The notes under the pieces: model-generated | Databases searched by the model: none | Told to the model about the DNA's origin: nothing | Seen by the model: the letters and a program-made list of their open reading frames with translations, nothing else | Shown: positions 17,218 through 26,838 of the stretch, piece by piece | Position numbering within the stretch: position 1 is the first letter of the stretch | Layout of the letters: each line of letters opens with the position of its first letter | Translations under genes and position numbers: made by a program | NCBI RefSeq assembly: GCF_030248535.1 | Contig: NZ_JAHGAJ010000044.1 | Coordinates: forward strand, 79,224-143,223 | DNA from: Vibrio sp. D404a | Lineage (GTDB): Bacteria; Pseudomonadota; Gammaproteobacteria; Enterobacterales; Vibrionaceae | Reading direction: 5' to 3' | DNA: 64,000 bases

Positions 17218-18965
17218 GCGTCACTTATATCCTCTTCTAAAGTCGTCTTAGGCAAACATAAACCCAGCTTGACGACTTTATGATCCTCTATCTCCGCAAC
17301 CACCCAATTGATGTCATGCCACTCAAAGCTATCACCCAATACAGGGTGAGGACCAAGTTCGCGTTCCGCTAATTGTTTGAGTGTCATCTCTCGCTCTTCT
17401 TCAGAACCCAACTCAATGCCATAACAGTCACTCACAGCAGCAATCGACAAGCCAACCTCAAGGAAGAAATCACCAAAGAATCGCGCAGCTTCTTCAGCCT
17501 CGGGCGCTTCACTGAACAACTCACTTAAGCTGTCTAAATCTTTGTCTTGACCGAGCACACAAAGAATATCGTTCGCCTCTAATACTGTGCTACCCGACGG
17601 GTGCAGCAAGGCATCTTGTCGAAACAGTGCCGTAATGCGTGTGCCTTCCGGCATCGATAAGCGCTTAAGCGGCTCACCGACACACCACTTCTCTTCTTTG
17701 AGCTTGTAGACAAACATCTCCCACTCACTGGTCGGGTAGATCTCGATACCAGTACGTGAAACCGGTGTCGGCGTTGGCGGTAAGGTAACTTGCGCCAGCC
17801 TCGCAACTTTCATCAAGCTGCCACCTTGAACAACCAGCGACACCATAACCACGAAGAAGGCGATGTTAAAATACAGCTGAGCATTAGGCAGACCCGCCAT
17901 CATCGGGAACACCGCCAAAATGATCGGCACCGCACCACGCAAGCCAACCCAAGAAACAAACCAGCGCTCCTTGGTGGTAAAGCTTCGAAACGGCAGCAGA
18001 CCTAACCAAACCGACAACGGGCGCGCAAACAGAATCATACCGAAAGCCAATGCCAATGCAGGCAGTGCAATATCCATCAATGTCGATGGTGTGACCAATA
18101 AACCCAGCACCAAGAACATCACGATTTGACTTAACCAAGTCATGCCATCAAGAACATTAAGAATCGAATGTCGAGAACGCGTTGGACGGTTACCAATAAA
18201 CAAACCCACTAAGTAAATCGATAAGATGCCACTGCCGCCAAGCATGTTAGAGAAAGCAAACAGAGCTACACCGCCGCTGAGTACAAGAATCGAATAAAGA
18301 CCATCAGCCAGTTGTACTCGATTGATAAGGCTCCATAGAACCCAACCGCCACCAAGGCCGATAAGGGTGCCGACACCAAACTGCATCGCGAAGCTTTTCA
18401 GCAGGAAGTTCATGCCCATCTCAGCATCTGGGGTGCCAAGTAGCGCAATTAAGGTGACCGTTAAGAAGACCGCCATTGGGTCATTGGTCCCCGACTCTAT
18501 CTCTAAGGTTGAGCCAACGCGCTCGTTGAGACTCTGCCCTTTAAGTAGAGAAAACACCGCTGCGGCATCGGTCGAGCCCACAATCGCCCCAACCAAAATA
18601 CCCTGCATCAGTGACAGGTCGAATAGCCAAGCCGCCATTAAGCCCGTAAGAGTGGCGGTACAGGCTACGCCGATTGTGGCTAACGAAAGCGATGGCCAAA
18701 ATGCGACTTTGAAGCTCGCTACCTTAGTGCGCATCCCCCCATCAAGCAGGATCACGGCAAGCGCTAAATTACTCACCAAGTAGGTTAATGAATGATCATC
18801 AAAATTGATGCCACCAGGACCATCTTCGCCCGCCAACATGCCAACGAACAAAAAGATCAGAAGAATCGGAACACCCAATCGTGAGGACACTTGTGAGAAA
18901 AGTACACTGATGGCGATAAGCACCGCACCAGTCAAAAATAAGTGATTGATAGTTATTGCGTCCAA
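17214..18965 (-). CDS. nhaP2: K+/H+ antiporter NhaP2 (CvrA)
   Basis: A CPA1-family antiporter of about 583 aa that exports K+ (or Na+) for protons and protects against cytoplasmic alkaline or potassium stress. Residues 1-400 form about 12 membrane helices with the ion-site motifs VGSTDAAAVFSLL, ESGTNDPMAVFL and SWVGLRGAVPI. The C-terminal cytoplasmic part (about 405-583) is a TrkA_C-like regulatory domain. I place the start at TTG 18965, which has GGGGGAA upstream and matches the MDAxTI start of E. coli CvrA. An ATG nine codons further upstream (18992) has no ribosome binding site but cannot be excluded. Confidence 0.93.
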   Translation of the reverse strand: MDAITINHLFLTGAVLIAISVLFSQVSSRLGVPILLIFLFVGMLAGEDGPGGINFDDHSLTYLVSNLALAVILLDGGMRTKVASFKVAFWPSLSLATIGVACTATLTGLMAAWLFDLSLMQGILVGAIVGSTDAAAVFSLLKGQSLNERVGSTLEIESGTNDPMAVFLTVTLIALLGTPDAEMGMNFLLKSFAMQFGVGTLIGLGGGWVLWSLINRVQLADGLYSILVLSGGVALFAFSNMLGGSGILSIYLVGLFIGNRPTRSRHSILNVLDGMTWLSQIVMFLVLGLLVTPSTLMDIALPALALAFGMILFARPLSVWLGLLPFRSFTTKERWFVSWVGLRGAVPIILAVFPMMAGLPNAQLYFNIAFFVVMVSLVVQGGSLMKVARLAQVTLPPTPTPVSRTGIEIYPTSEWEMFVYKLKEEKWCVGEPLKRLSMPEGTRITALFRQDALLHPSGSTVLEANDILCVLGQDKDLDSLSELFSEAPEAEEAARFFGDFFLEVGLSIAAVSDCYGIELGSEEEREMTLKQLAERELGPHPVLGDSFEWHDINWVVAEIEDHKVVKLGLCLPKTTLEEDISDA

Positions 18966-18992
18966 TTCATTCCCCCAAAGAATAAAACTCAT

Positions 18993-19366
18993 AATTTAAG
19001 CATGTCGAGTTTCTGCTATTAAGCAAGAAAAGAGCCCTAAAAGCAGCGTAATTACTATAACAAACTTATATTTACCTGAGTGTCATAAACAGGACTAAAT
19101 ACTGATTCTCTGTCACTTAGTTGTTAAATTTTATTACTTACCCACTAATTCCCCCCTGTTTGTTAGACCTTTGGCTAATTTAACAACATTGCAACATCAC
19201 ACTTTTAGGCTGAGGTGAGCTGTAATCCCCATAAAACAAAGACTTCCTACTCTTTTTTCCCCGACTAAAGTTGCACAGATTCCTTGACTTCTCCTTGCTA
19301 TATTTCAAATCGTAACATTACGTTAACACAACAACATTCTACGGAATCGTAATAAAGGAGAAGGCA
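18993..19366. other. Intergenic region between nhaP2 and the acetate-symporter pair
   Basis: This divergent region must hold promoters for nhaP2 (left) and the DUF4212/symporter operon (right). No good sigma-70 pair was found for the symporter, which suggests activator dependence. CTAAAGT is at 19265-19271 and TATATT at 19299-19304. A strong AAGGAGAAGG ribosome binding site ends the region. No hidden gene was seen. Confidence 0.55.
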
Positions 19367-19633
19367 ATGGCGTTCGAATCAACAGAACATGCTCAAGCCT
19401 ATTGGAAAGAAAACTTGGGAATTATGGGGACTCTGCTGGCCATCTGGTTTGCAGTGTCTTATGGCGCTGGCATCTTATTTGTCGATGCGCTTAACACCGT
19501 ACAACTGGGCGGTTTCAAGCTAGGGTTTTGGTTCGCTCAACAAGGGTCGATCTACACCTTTGTCGCCTTAATCTTTGTTTACGTAGTGCGTATGAATGCG
19601 CTCGACAAGAAATACAACGTACAGGAAGACTAG
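19367..19633 (+). CDS. DUF4212 small subunit of Na+/solute symporter
   Basis: An 88-aa membrane protein with two hydrophobic helices (about 18-41 and 55-73) and short charged ends. It belongs to the family described as the small subunit of sodium/substrate symporters (DUF4212, TIGR03647), which is found directly before VC_2705-type symporters. The large subunit starts 11 bp downstream, so the two are one transcript and probably one complex. The role of the small subunit is not established. In V. cholerae the homologue is the gene before VC2705. Confidence 0.88.
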   Translation: MAFESTEHAQAYWKENLGIMGTLLAIWFAVSYGAGILFVDALNTVQLGGFKLGFWFAQQGSIYTFVALIFVYVVRMNALDKKYNVQED

Positions 19634-19644
19634 AGGTTTAGAAC

Positions 19645-21348
19645 ATGGATATTCAAACTTGGACGTTTATTCTCGTCGGCATCACTTTTGCACTCTACAT
19701 CGGTATTGCTATCTGGGCTCGTGCTGGCTCAACCAGTGAGTTCTACGTTGCAGGCGGTGGTGTACACCCAGTAGCAAACGGCATGGCAACAGCCGCGGAC
19801 TGGATGTCAGCAGCATCATTCATCTCAATGGCAGGTATCATCTCATTCGTTGGTTACGACGGTGCAGTATATCTAATGGGTTGGACAGGTGGTTATGTAC
19901 TACTTGCACTCTGTTTAGCACCTTACCTACGTAAGTTCGGTCAGTTTACGGTTCCTGATTTCATCGGTGAGCGTTACTACTCAAAAACGGCGCGTATGGT
20001 AGCGGTATTCTGTGCAATCTTCGTATCATTCACGTACGTTGCAGGCCAGATGCGTGGTGTGGGCGTTGTATTCTCACGTTTCCTAGAGGTTGATATTAAC
20101 CTAGGTATCATCATCGGTATGGGTATTGTGTTCTTCTACGCAGTACTTGGTGGCATGAAAGGCATCACTTATACGCAGGTAGCTCAATTCTGTGTCCTCA
20201 TTTTCGCTTTCCTTGTGCCAGCTATCTTTACCTCAATCATGATGACAGGTAACCCGCTTCCACAAATCGGTATGGGTTCAACGATTTCAGGAACGGACGT
20301 TTACCTGCTCGATAAACTGGATGGGTTAACCGAAGAGCTCGGATTTACCGCCTATACCGAAGGTAATAAGAGCATGGTGGATGTATTCTTCATCTGTGCT
20401 GCTCTAATGGTGGGTACTGCGGGTCTTCCACACGTAATCATCCGTTTCTTCACGGTACCAAAAGTACGTGATGCTCGTATCTCAGCGGGTTGGGCACTAC
20501 TGTTCATCTCACTACTTTACACAACAGCACCAGGTGTAGCCGCGTTTGCTCGTGTAAACATGATTGAGACAATCAACGGTCCTGACATGCAAGGTGTTCC
20601 TGCAGCAGAAGCACCAAGCTGGTACAAAAACTGGGAAAGCACTGGTCTAGTGGGTTGGGAAGATAAGAACGGCGATGGCAAGATGTTCTACTCGGGCGAT
20701 GAGCGCAACGAGATGAAGATCAACCGTGACATCATCGTACTGGCTTCTCCAGAGCTAGCAAAACTACCAAACTGGGTTGTAGCACTACTGGCAGCCGGTG
20801 GCCTTGCAGCCGCACTATCAACAGCCGCTGGTCTACTATTGGTAATCTCAACATCCATCTCGCATGACTTGTTGAAGAAAGGCTTTAGACCGAACATGAC
20901 CGACAAGCAGGAGCTATTAGCCGCTCGTCTGGCAGCCATGGTCGCGATTATTGGTGCAGGTTACTTGGGTATTAACCCACCAGGCTTCGTAGCGCAGGTA
21001 GTAGCGTTTGCCTTCGGCTTAGCCGCAGCGTCCTTCTTCCCAGCGATTATCCTAGGTATCTTCTACAAGAAGATGAACAAGGAGGGTGCGATTGCAGGTA
21101 TGTTGGCAGGTATTCTATTTACCGCGTCATACATCATCTACTTCAAGTTCATCAACCCAGCAGCAAGTACACCAGATAACTGGTGGTTCGGTATCAGCCC
21201 AGAGGGCATCGGTACGCTAGGTATGTGTCTGAACTTCGTAGTGTCTATCGCGGTGAACAAGGTGACAGCTGAAGTACCACAAGACGTACAAGAGATGGTT
21301 GAGAACATCCGTTACCCTAAAGGTGCAGGTGCAGCTCACGACCACTAA
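19645..21348 (+). CDS. Na+:solute symporter of the VC_2705 subfamily (ActP-like, acetate uptake)
   Basis: A 567-aa SLC5/SSS-family symporter with about 13 membrane helices. Family motifs include EFYVAGGGVHPVANGMATAADWMSAASFISMAG (given here as one region, residues about 31-63), GMKGITYTQVAQF, and the signature GLAAALSTAAGLLLVISTSISHD region at about 375-400. A loop at about 310-360 (DKNGDGKMFYSGDERNE) carries an EF-hand-like acidic patch. Acetate or another short monocarboxylate is the likely substrate, inferred from similarity to ActP and from the nearby crbS, crbR and acs genes. Cotranscribed with the DUF4212 subunit. Confidence 0.9.
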   Translation: MDIQTWTFILVGITFALYIGIAIWARAGSTSEFYVAGGGVHPVANGMATAADWMSAASFISMAGIISFVGYDGAVYLMGWTGGYVLLALCLAPYLRKFGQFTVPDFIGERYYSKTARMVAVFCAIFVSFTYVAGQMRGVGVVFSRFLEVDINLGIIIGMGIVFFYAVLGGMKGITYTQVAQFCVLIFAFLVPAIFTSIMMTGNPLPQIGMGSTISGTDVYLLDKLDGLTEELGFTAYTEGNKSMVDVFFICAALMVGTAGLPHVIIRFFTVPKVRDARISAGWALLFISLLYTTAPGVAAFARVNMIETINGPDMQGVPAAEAPSWYKNWESTGLVGWEDKNGDGKMFYSGDERNEMKINRDIIVLASPELAKLPNWVVALLAAGGLAAALSTAAGLLLVISTSISHDLLKKGFRPNMTDKQELLAARLAAMVAIIGAGYLGINPPGFVAQVVAFAFGLAAASFFPAIILGIFYKKMNKEGAIAGMLAGILFTASYIIYFKFINPAASTPDNWWFGISPEGIGTLGMCLNFVVSIAVNKVTAEVPQDVQEMVENIRYPKGAGAAHDH

Positions 21349-21415
21349 GCCACAAGGCTTAAAACATAAAATGAACCAGTGCTTACATTGTAGGGATTAG
21401 GTACTGATTCTCAGA

Positions 21416-21446
21416 AAGCCGATACATCATGTATCGGCTTTTTCTT
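21416..21446 (+). terminator. Terminator of the symporter operon
   Basis: AGCCGATACA and TGTATCGGCT form a perfect stem with a TCA loop, followed by TTTTCTTTTT. Confidence 0.92.
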
Positions 21447-21494
21447 TTTGTCCCGCCATTTATGAAAAGAAAGGGTTGTTTTTAAAATCTCATT

Positions 21495-21509
21495 TGATAA
21501 TAATTATCA
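21495..21509. promoter_or_regulatory. Fur box upstream of fagA-fumC
   Basis: TGATAAT-A-ATTATCA is a perfect 7-1-7 inverted repeat, the core Fur recognition pattern. It ends 31 bp before the start of the fagA-like gene. Confidence 0.85.
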
Positions 21510-21540
21510 TTAACATCTAATTAACGATGGCGAGAGATTG

Positions 21541-21921
21541 ATGCAGGAACAGCAACTTATCTATTCAACTTTTTACAAAGCGCAAGACCGCTTTCTGGCT
21601 CCCGATGTGATTGAGGGATATGAGCCCAGCACAGTACAAAGCTACATTGACTGCAGTCTAGAGCTTGCGCTTCAGTATGAAAAAGATAGTGATCATGAAA
21701 ACATCTTACTGTGCGAACTGTTCCTTCGTCAGTTGTTCTTCCATCTTATCGAGGCAATCGAATCCCCTAAACGCAGTCTGACATTTCGCCGTATCTGTCT
21801 TGATTCGATCCATACCCCTTTGTTTTGCCTCAAGCGTCATTACTACCAACAACCTAACGGTAAACAGAAGTATTTACCGCTCCAACAAACCCTACAACAA
21901 GTCCAAGCTCCACTTGGCTAA
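21541..21921 (+). CDS. FagA-like protein (Fur-associated gene before fumC)
   Basis: A 126-aa soluble protein of unknown function, rich in Leu, Gln, His and Tyr, with no signal peptide or membrane helix. It sits behind a perfect Fur box and 12 bp before fumC. The same arrangement, a small Fur-associated gene (fagA) leading an iron-repressed fumC operon, is known in Pseudomonas aeruginosa; the C-terminal pattern RRICLDSIHTPLFCLKRHYY resembles that family as I remember it. The identity is therefore inferred from context plus modest similarity. An in-frame TTG directly precedes the ATG and is not needed. Confidence 0.8.
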   Translation: MQEQQLIYSTFYKAQDRFLAPDVIEGYEPSTVQSYIDCSLELALQYEKDSDHENILLCELFLRQLFFHLIEAIESPKRSLTFRRICLDSIHTPLFCLKRHYYQQPNGKQKYLPLQQTLQQVQAPLG

Positions 21922-21933
21922 CAAGGATCCAGC

Positions 21934-23319
21934 ATGACCCAAGAATTTCGAATCGAAAAAGACAGCATGGGTGAAGTAAAAGTGCCAGCCAATGCACTTT
22001 ACCAAGCACAAACCCAGCGCGCCGCTGATAACTTCTCTTTCAGTTCGCACACGATGCCTGCCAGCTTCATTCAAGCACTGGCTTTCATCAAACAAGCAGC
22101 CGCTAACACCAATGCACAATTGGGTCATCTTGAGGGCGATATTGCTCATGCCATTATCGATGCCAGTCAAGAGATCATCGATGGCCAACACCTTGAACAG
22201 TTCCCTGTCGATGTCTATCAAACCGGTTCAGGCACCAGCTCGAATATGAATGCCAATGAAGTGATCGCCACTTTGGCTTCACGCGCACTGCAAGGGGATG
22301 TTAGCCCGAACGACCACGTGAACATGGGCCAGAGCAGCAACGATGTGGTACCGACAGCAATCCAAGTCAGCGTGGCATTAACGGTAGAGAAGCAGCTACT
22401 GCCAGCACTTGCACACCTATCAGATGTGTTAGCCACTAAACAGATGCAGGTTGCCGATGTGGTCAAGACAGGTCGCACTCACCTAATGGATGCCATGCCA
22501 ATCACTCTCGCTCAAGAGTTAGGTGGTTGGAAATTCCAAATTGACCATGCAAAACAAGGTATTGAGTTGAGCTTGGAGGCGGTAAAAGCACTCGCTCAGG
22601 GTGGAACAGCGGTCGGAACCGGGATCAATGCCGATCCGCGATTTGCAGATGCCTTCGCGCACAACCTATCTCAAACAACGAAATTGCAATTTAGTTCGAG
22701 CGAAAACTTCTTCTTTAATCTCAGCAGCCAAGATGCGATCGTTGCCCTATCTGGACAGCTTAAAACCGCAGCAGTTGCGATCATGAAGATCGCAAACGAT
22801 CTTCGCTGGATGAACTCTGGCCCACTGGCTGGCCTTGGTGAAATTGAACTGCAGGCGCTTCAACCAGGCTCTTCTATCATGCCAGGCAAAGTAAACCCTG
22901 TGATCCCAGAAGCAGCAGCAATGGCGGCAGCGCAAGTGATTGGTAACGACACCACCATCACAGTCGCAGGTCAATCTGGCAACTTCCAACTCAATGTGAT
23001 GCTACCTGTCATTGCACACAATGTGCTTGAGAGCATCGAACTACTGAGCAACGGCTCGGTGGCACTGGCAGATAAAGCCGTATCTACCTTCACCGTTCGT
23101 CAAGATAACCTTGATGAAGCCCTCGCGAAGAACCCGATTCTAGTGACGGCACTCAACCCAGTTATTGGTTACCTAAAAGCCGCAGACATCGCCAAAAAGG
23201 CGTACAAAGAAGGCCTGCCAATCTTAGATGTAGCAGAACGTGAAACCGACATCCCACGTGAAGAGCTAGCAAGCTTATTGAACCCAAGTCAGCTGACTAA
23301 AGGCGGAATTGCCGGCTAA
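21934..23319 (+). CDS. fumC: Fumarate hydratase class II (iron-independent)
   Basis: A 461-aa homotetrameric fumarase that hydrates fumarate to malate in the TCA cycle without an iron-sulfur cluster. Motifs are TGSGTSSNMNANEV, HVNMGQSSNDVVPTA, GRTHLMDAMP and the superfamily signature GSSIMPGKVNP. It is distinct from aspA in this window (different N-terminus and HVNMGQ rather than HVNKSQ). The Fur box upstream of the preceding gene predicts expression when iron is short, replacing Fe-S fumarases. The ribosome binding site is AAGGA. Confidence 0.97.
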   Translation: MTQEFRIEKDSMGEVKVPANALYQAQTQRAADNFSFSSHTMPASFIQALAFIKQAAANTNAQLGHLEGDIAHAIIDASQEIIDGQHLEQFPVDVYQTGSGTSSNMNANEVIATLASRALQGDVSPNDHVNMGQSSNDVVPTAIQVSVALTVEKQLLPALAHLSDVLATKQMQVADVVKTGRTHLMDAMPITLAQELGGWKFQIDHAKQGIELSLEAVKALAQGGTAVGTGINADPRFADAFAHNLSQTTKLQFSSSENFFFNLSSQDAIVALSGQLKTAAVAIMKIANDLRWMNSGPLAGLGEIELQALQPGSSIMPGKVNPVIPEAAAMAAAQVIGNDTTITVAGQSGNFQLNVMLPVIAHNVLESIELLSNGSVALADKAVSTFTVRQDNLDEALAKNPILVTALNPVIGYLKAADIAKKAYKEGLPILDVAERETDIPREELASLLNPSQLTKGGIAG

Positions 23320-23330
23320 TCAAGCCCAAT

Positions 23331-23362
23331 AAAAAAGCGAAGCCGGAGTTGGCTTCGCTTTT
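23331..23362. terminator. Bidirectional terminator between fumC and crbS
   Basis: AAGCGAAGCC and GGCTTCGCTT pair around GGAGTT, with an A-tract before and T-residues after, so it can serve both converging genes. Confidence 0.88.
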
Positions 23363-23386
23363 GGCCTACTATGATCCAAATGCTAA

Positions 23387-26300
23387 TTAAGCGACACGAT
23401 TGAGTACTGCTCTTAGCTTGAGTGGCTTAACTGGCTTGGCAATAAAGCTGAAACCATGCGCTTTGATGGCCGCTAACATGTCATCGGTACGATCCGCACT
23501 GATAATCACCCCTTCGAAACTATCACCCAGTCTCAAGCGGCATTGCTGCAGAACTTCGAGGCCGGTGCGCCCATTATCGAGTCGATAATCCGAGAAGATC
23601 ACATCCGGTTGCCAACTGTCTTCCAGACACTTCAAGCTCTCAACCAGATCCCCCGCAGTTCGTACATCGCATCCCCAACGACCAATCAGGTTCTCCATGC
23701 CGACCAGAATGTCTCGCTCGTTATCCACACACAGGATTTTCAGTTGGGCTATTTCGCTGTTGACGGTCGGTGCCGCCACTTGCGGTGCAGTAACCACCTT
23801 CTCAGCTCGTGGCAAGGTAATCGAGAACACGCTACCTTCATCGGGCCACGAGCGCATCGAGATTTCATGCCCGAGTACGTGTGCAATACCTTTCGATATC
23901 GCTAAGCCAAGTCCAAGTCCCTGATCGGAACGTACTTGGCTACCACGGGTAAACTCTTCAAAGATCTCTTGCTGTTTATCTTCATCGATACCAGTGCCGT
24001 TATCCCATACGTCAATACGCACTCGACCATTCACACGCCGTGCACCCAATACAACTTTACCACTTGGGTTATAGCGAAACGCATTGGTCAAAAAGTTCTG
24101 AATCACGCGACGCAGCAGTTTCGGATCCGACTGAATAAACAGCGATGATGGCACCATATGAAAATCGATATTCTGCTGCCCTGCCAAGGCGCTAAATTCT
24201 GCATTAAGGTTGGACAATACATCATTGATAGCAAAACCATGAACATTGGTTTCTAGCTTTCCCGATTCCAAGCGCGAGATATCAAGCAAGTCACCAATCA
24301 AGTCCTCTGCCGCACCGAGTGCACTCTCGATGTGCGAAGAGAGTTGCTTAACTTCTTGCTCTTTCGCAACCTCCGACAACGAAGAAGCAAACAATCGCGC
24401 CGCATTCAATGGCTGCATTAAGTCGTGGCTCACCGCCGCTAAGAAACGTGATTTGGATTGCGACTCTTGTTCTGATATCTGCGTTGCTTTCACCAAGCGC
24501 TGGTTGAGCTTTTCAAGCTCTTGGGTTCGCTCATGAACGCGAGTTTCCAAACTTTCATTGGCATCTTTTAGCGCCTGCTCCGCCTGTCTAAACACCGTGA
24601 TATCGGTAAAGCTCATTACAAACCCGCCACTCGGCATCGGGTTACCTTGCACCTCTATCACGCGTCCATCCGGTCGTACCCTTGATGAAGTGTGGCGCGT
24701 ACCATGCTCTAGGTGGAAGATGCGTCGCTTCACATGATCTTCAGGGTCGCCCGGGCCACACAGACCTTGCTCCGCATTATGACGAATCACGTCGGCAATT
24801 GGCCGTCCGACCTGAATCAATCCACTGGGGAATTCAAACAGCTCAAGGTAACGCTGGTTCCAGGCCACCAAACGTAATTGTTGGTCGACTACTGCAATGC
24901 CTTGACCTATATGCTCAATCGCTCCTTGTAGCAATCCACGACTGAAATCATACAATTCAGAGGCCTCATCAACGATGGTTGCCACCTCTTCAAGCTGCAT
25001 GTTTCTTCCCTGCAAAGCGGAAGTAAGTACTAACTTAGCCGAAGAGGCACCAAACACCCCCGCCAGTACACGCTCGGCATGACGAATCAGGCTAGCAGGT
25101 GATTGTTGGTTGGGTAACAGCGGTTGACCTTGCTGCTGCCAATACGCTTGAAAGGCACTCTTAGCACGCTTGCGCCCAACAAAACGAGATGCGAGCATCT
25201 CTAGCTCTGCAACGGTAACCCGGCTTTGATAAAGGCTCATGTTCTCGTTTTCAGGCAAAGGTGCACCAACAAATGCCGCTGATTGTAAGCGCTCACTTAG
25301 GCTTGGTCTGGTCGACAGCGACACCACCACATAACAGAGTGTATTTACGGTTATGCTGAGTACGATACCCCAGTTAGAGCTGCTGACATCCAAGTTCGCT
25401 AACAGGTCGGGTGGCGTGATCAGCCACAGCAACAAATTGCTCTCTTGGTCACCCGCGAGCATGCTGGTTTGGCTCATCAAGGTAATCAACCAGATGATAG
25501 AACCAAACAACAGGCCAACATACACGCCTTTGCGATTACCCAAGCGCCAATACATTCCGCCAATCAACGCTGGCGCAAACTGTGCAATCGCGGCAAACGA
25601 GAGAAAACCTATCGCAGAGAGTGAGTGAATACTATCTAATGCTTGATAGAAGCCCCATGCGCCTAGCAGCAACAATAGGATAAGCGCACGGCGAATCACC
25701 AACAGCAACCCAGAGAAGTGTCGGTGAGTGCGCTGAGTCAGTCGCATCCGGCGCAGCAATAACGGCATCACCAGATCATTGGAAACCATGATCGCCAGCG
25801 CAATCGTAGAAACGATCACCATGCCACTCGCGGCCGAGGTGCCGCCTAAAAAAGCCAGCAAGGCGATATTATTTGCGCCTTCCGCCATTGGCAGGCTAAT
25901 CACATAGGTATCGGCAGGCATGCCCGTCAAGAGCCCTTGCCCTGCCCAGGCAATCGGCAATACAAACAGTCCCATCAAGATCAGGTAAACCGGGAATAGC
26001 CAACGCGCGGTATGCAGGTCTTGTGGCCTTTCATTCTCCACCACCATGGTATGAAACTGCCTTGGCAGACACACGATCGCCAGCATGGTTAAAACCGTGT
26101 GGATAATAAGAGTGGGAATATTGGGCGACTCATAGGTCTGCGCAGCGACCTCAAGCAAGTCAATTTTATCGCTGCTGGTCGCTAGGTAGATGATGAACAA
26201 GCCGACAATCAAAAACGCCACCAGCTTAACGATCGACTCAAACGCGACCGCCATCATCATCCCACGGTGATGCTCGGTATTATCAATATGACGCGTACCA

Positions 26301-26818
26301 AACAGCATGGTGAATATCGCCAGCGCACCGACCACGAACCATGAAACGTGATAATCCTGATACCCAAAATCTTGCGCCAGACTCGGCGCAACAATATCCA
26401 GCCCCATGGTGATGCCACGCAGCTGCAGGGCAATATAAGGCAGAATACCAACTACCGCGATGATGGTTACTGTTACCGCTAGCCCTTGTGATTTGCCATA
26501 GCGCGCAGCAATAAAGTCGGCAATTGAGGTGATGTGTTCGCGCTTGGCAATAACAATAAGCCGCGCCAAGATCCGCCAACACAAAGTAAAAACCAGAATT
26601 GGGGCTACGTAGATAGGAAGAAAAGACCAAGGGTTATTGCTGGCCTGCCCCACGGTGCCGTAAAAGGTCCACGAGGTACAGTAAACCGCAATCGACAAGC
26701 TATAGATCCACGGTCGCCAGCGCGACAACCAGCGCGTCTGTCGGTCTCCATACCAAGCAATTAAAAACAGCACCCCCAGATAGGCGAGTGAGACGGGGAT
26801 TACGATCCATCCTTGCAT
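23387..26818 (-). CDS. crbS: SLC5 transporter-sensor histidine kinase fusion CrbS (acetate switch)
   Basis: A 1143-aa hybrid sensor kinase. Residues 1 to about 500 are a complete sodium:solute symporter (SLC5) domain with 12-13 helices. A linker, a PAS domain (about 645-755, GIAVVDQQLRLVAWNQRY) and a coiled coil (about 755-790) follow. The kinase core has phospho-acceptor His798 (AAVSHDLMQPLNAARLF) and ATP motifs NFLTNAFRYN, DNGTGI and GLGLGLAI. A C-terminal receiver has phospho-Asp1077 (SDYRLDNG). In V. cholerae CrbS works through CrbR to turn on acs. The ATG at 26818 has an AAAGGA ribosome binding site; an upstream in-frame start at 26869 lies in the terminator and is rejected. Confidence 0.93.
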   Translation of the reverse strand: MQGWIVIPVSLAYLGVLFLIAWYGDRQTRWLSRWRPWIYSLSIAVYCTSWTFYGTVGQASNNPWSFLPIYVAPILVFTLCWRILARLIVIAKREHITSIADFIAARYGKSQGLAVTVTIIAVVGILPYIALQLRGITMGLDIVAPSLAQDFGYQDYHVSWFVVGALAIFTMLFGTRHIDNTEHHRGMMMAVAFESIVKLVAFLIVGLFIIYLATSSDKIDLLEVAAQTYESPNIPTLIIHTVLTMLAIVCLPRQFHTMVVENERPQDLHTARWLFPVYLILMGLFVLPIAWAGQGLLTGMPADTYVISLPMAEGANNIALLAFLGGTSAASGMVIVSTIALAIMVSNDLVMPLLLRRMRLTQRTHRHFSGLLLVIRRALILLLLLGAWGFYQALDSIHSLSAIGFLSFAAIAQFAPALIGGMYWRLGNRKGVYVGLLFGSIIWLITLMSQTSMLAGDQESNLLLWLITPPDLLANLDVSSSNWGIVLSITVNTLCYVVVSLSTRPSLSERLQSAAFVGAPLPENENMSLYQSRVTVAELEMLASRFVGRKRAKSAFQAYWQQQGQPLLPNQQSPASLIRHAERVLAGVFGASSAKLVLTSALQGRNMQLEEVATIVDEASELYDFSRGLLQGAIEHIGQGIAVVDQQLRLVAWNQRYLELFEFPSGLIQVGRPIADVIRHNAEQGLCGPGDPEDHVKRRIFHLEHGTRHTSSRVRPDGRVIEVQGNPMPSGGFVMSFTDITVFRQAEQALKDANESLETRVHERTQELEKLNQRLVKATQISEQESQSKSRFLAAVSHDLMQPLNAARLFASSLSEVAKEQEVKQLSSHIESALGAAEDLIGDLLDISRLESGKLETNVHGFAINDVLSNLNAEFSALAGQQNIDFHMVPSSLFIQSDPKLLRRVIQNFLTNAFRYNPSGKVVLGARRVNGRVRIDVWDNGTGIDEDKQQEIFEEFTRGSQVRSDQGLGLGLAISKGIAHVLGHEISMRSWPDEGSVFSITLPRAEKVVTAPQVAAPTVNSEIAQLKILCVDNERDILVGMENLIGRWGCDVRTAGDLVESLKCLEDSWQPDVIFSDYRLDNGRTGLEVLQQCRLRLGDSFEGVIISADRTDDMLAAIKAHGFSFIAKPVKPLKLRAVLNRVA

Positions 26819-26838
26819 TGCGAGTCCTTTCTTTCCAT

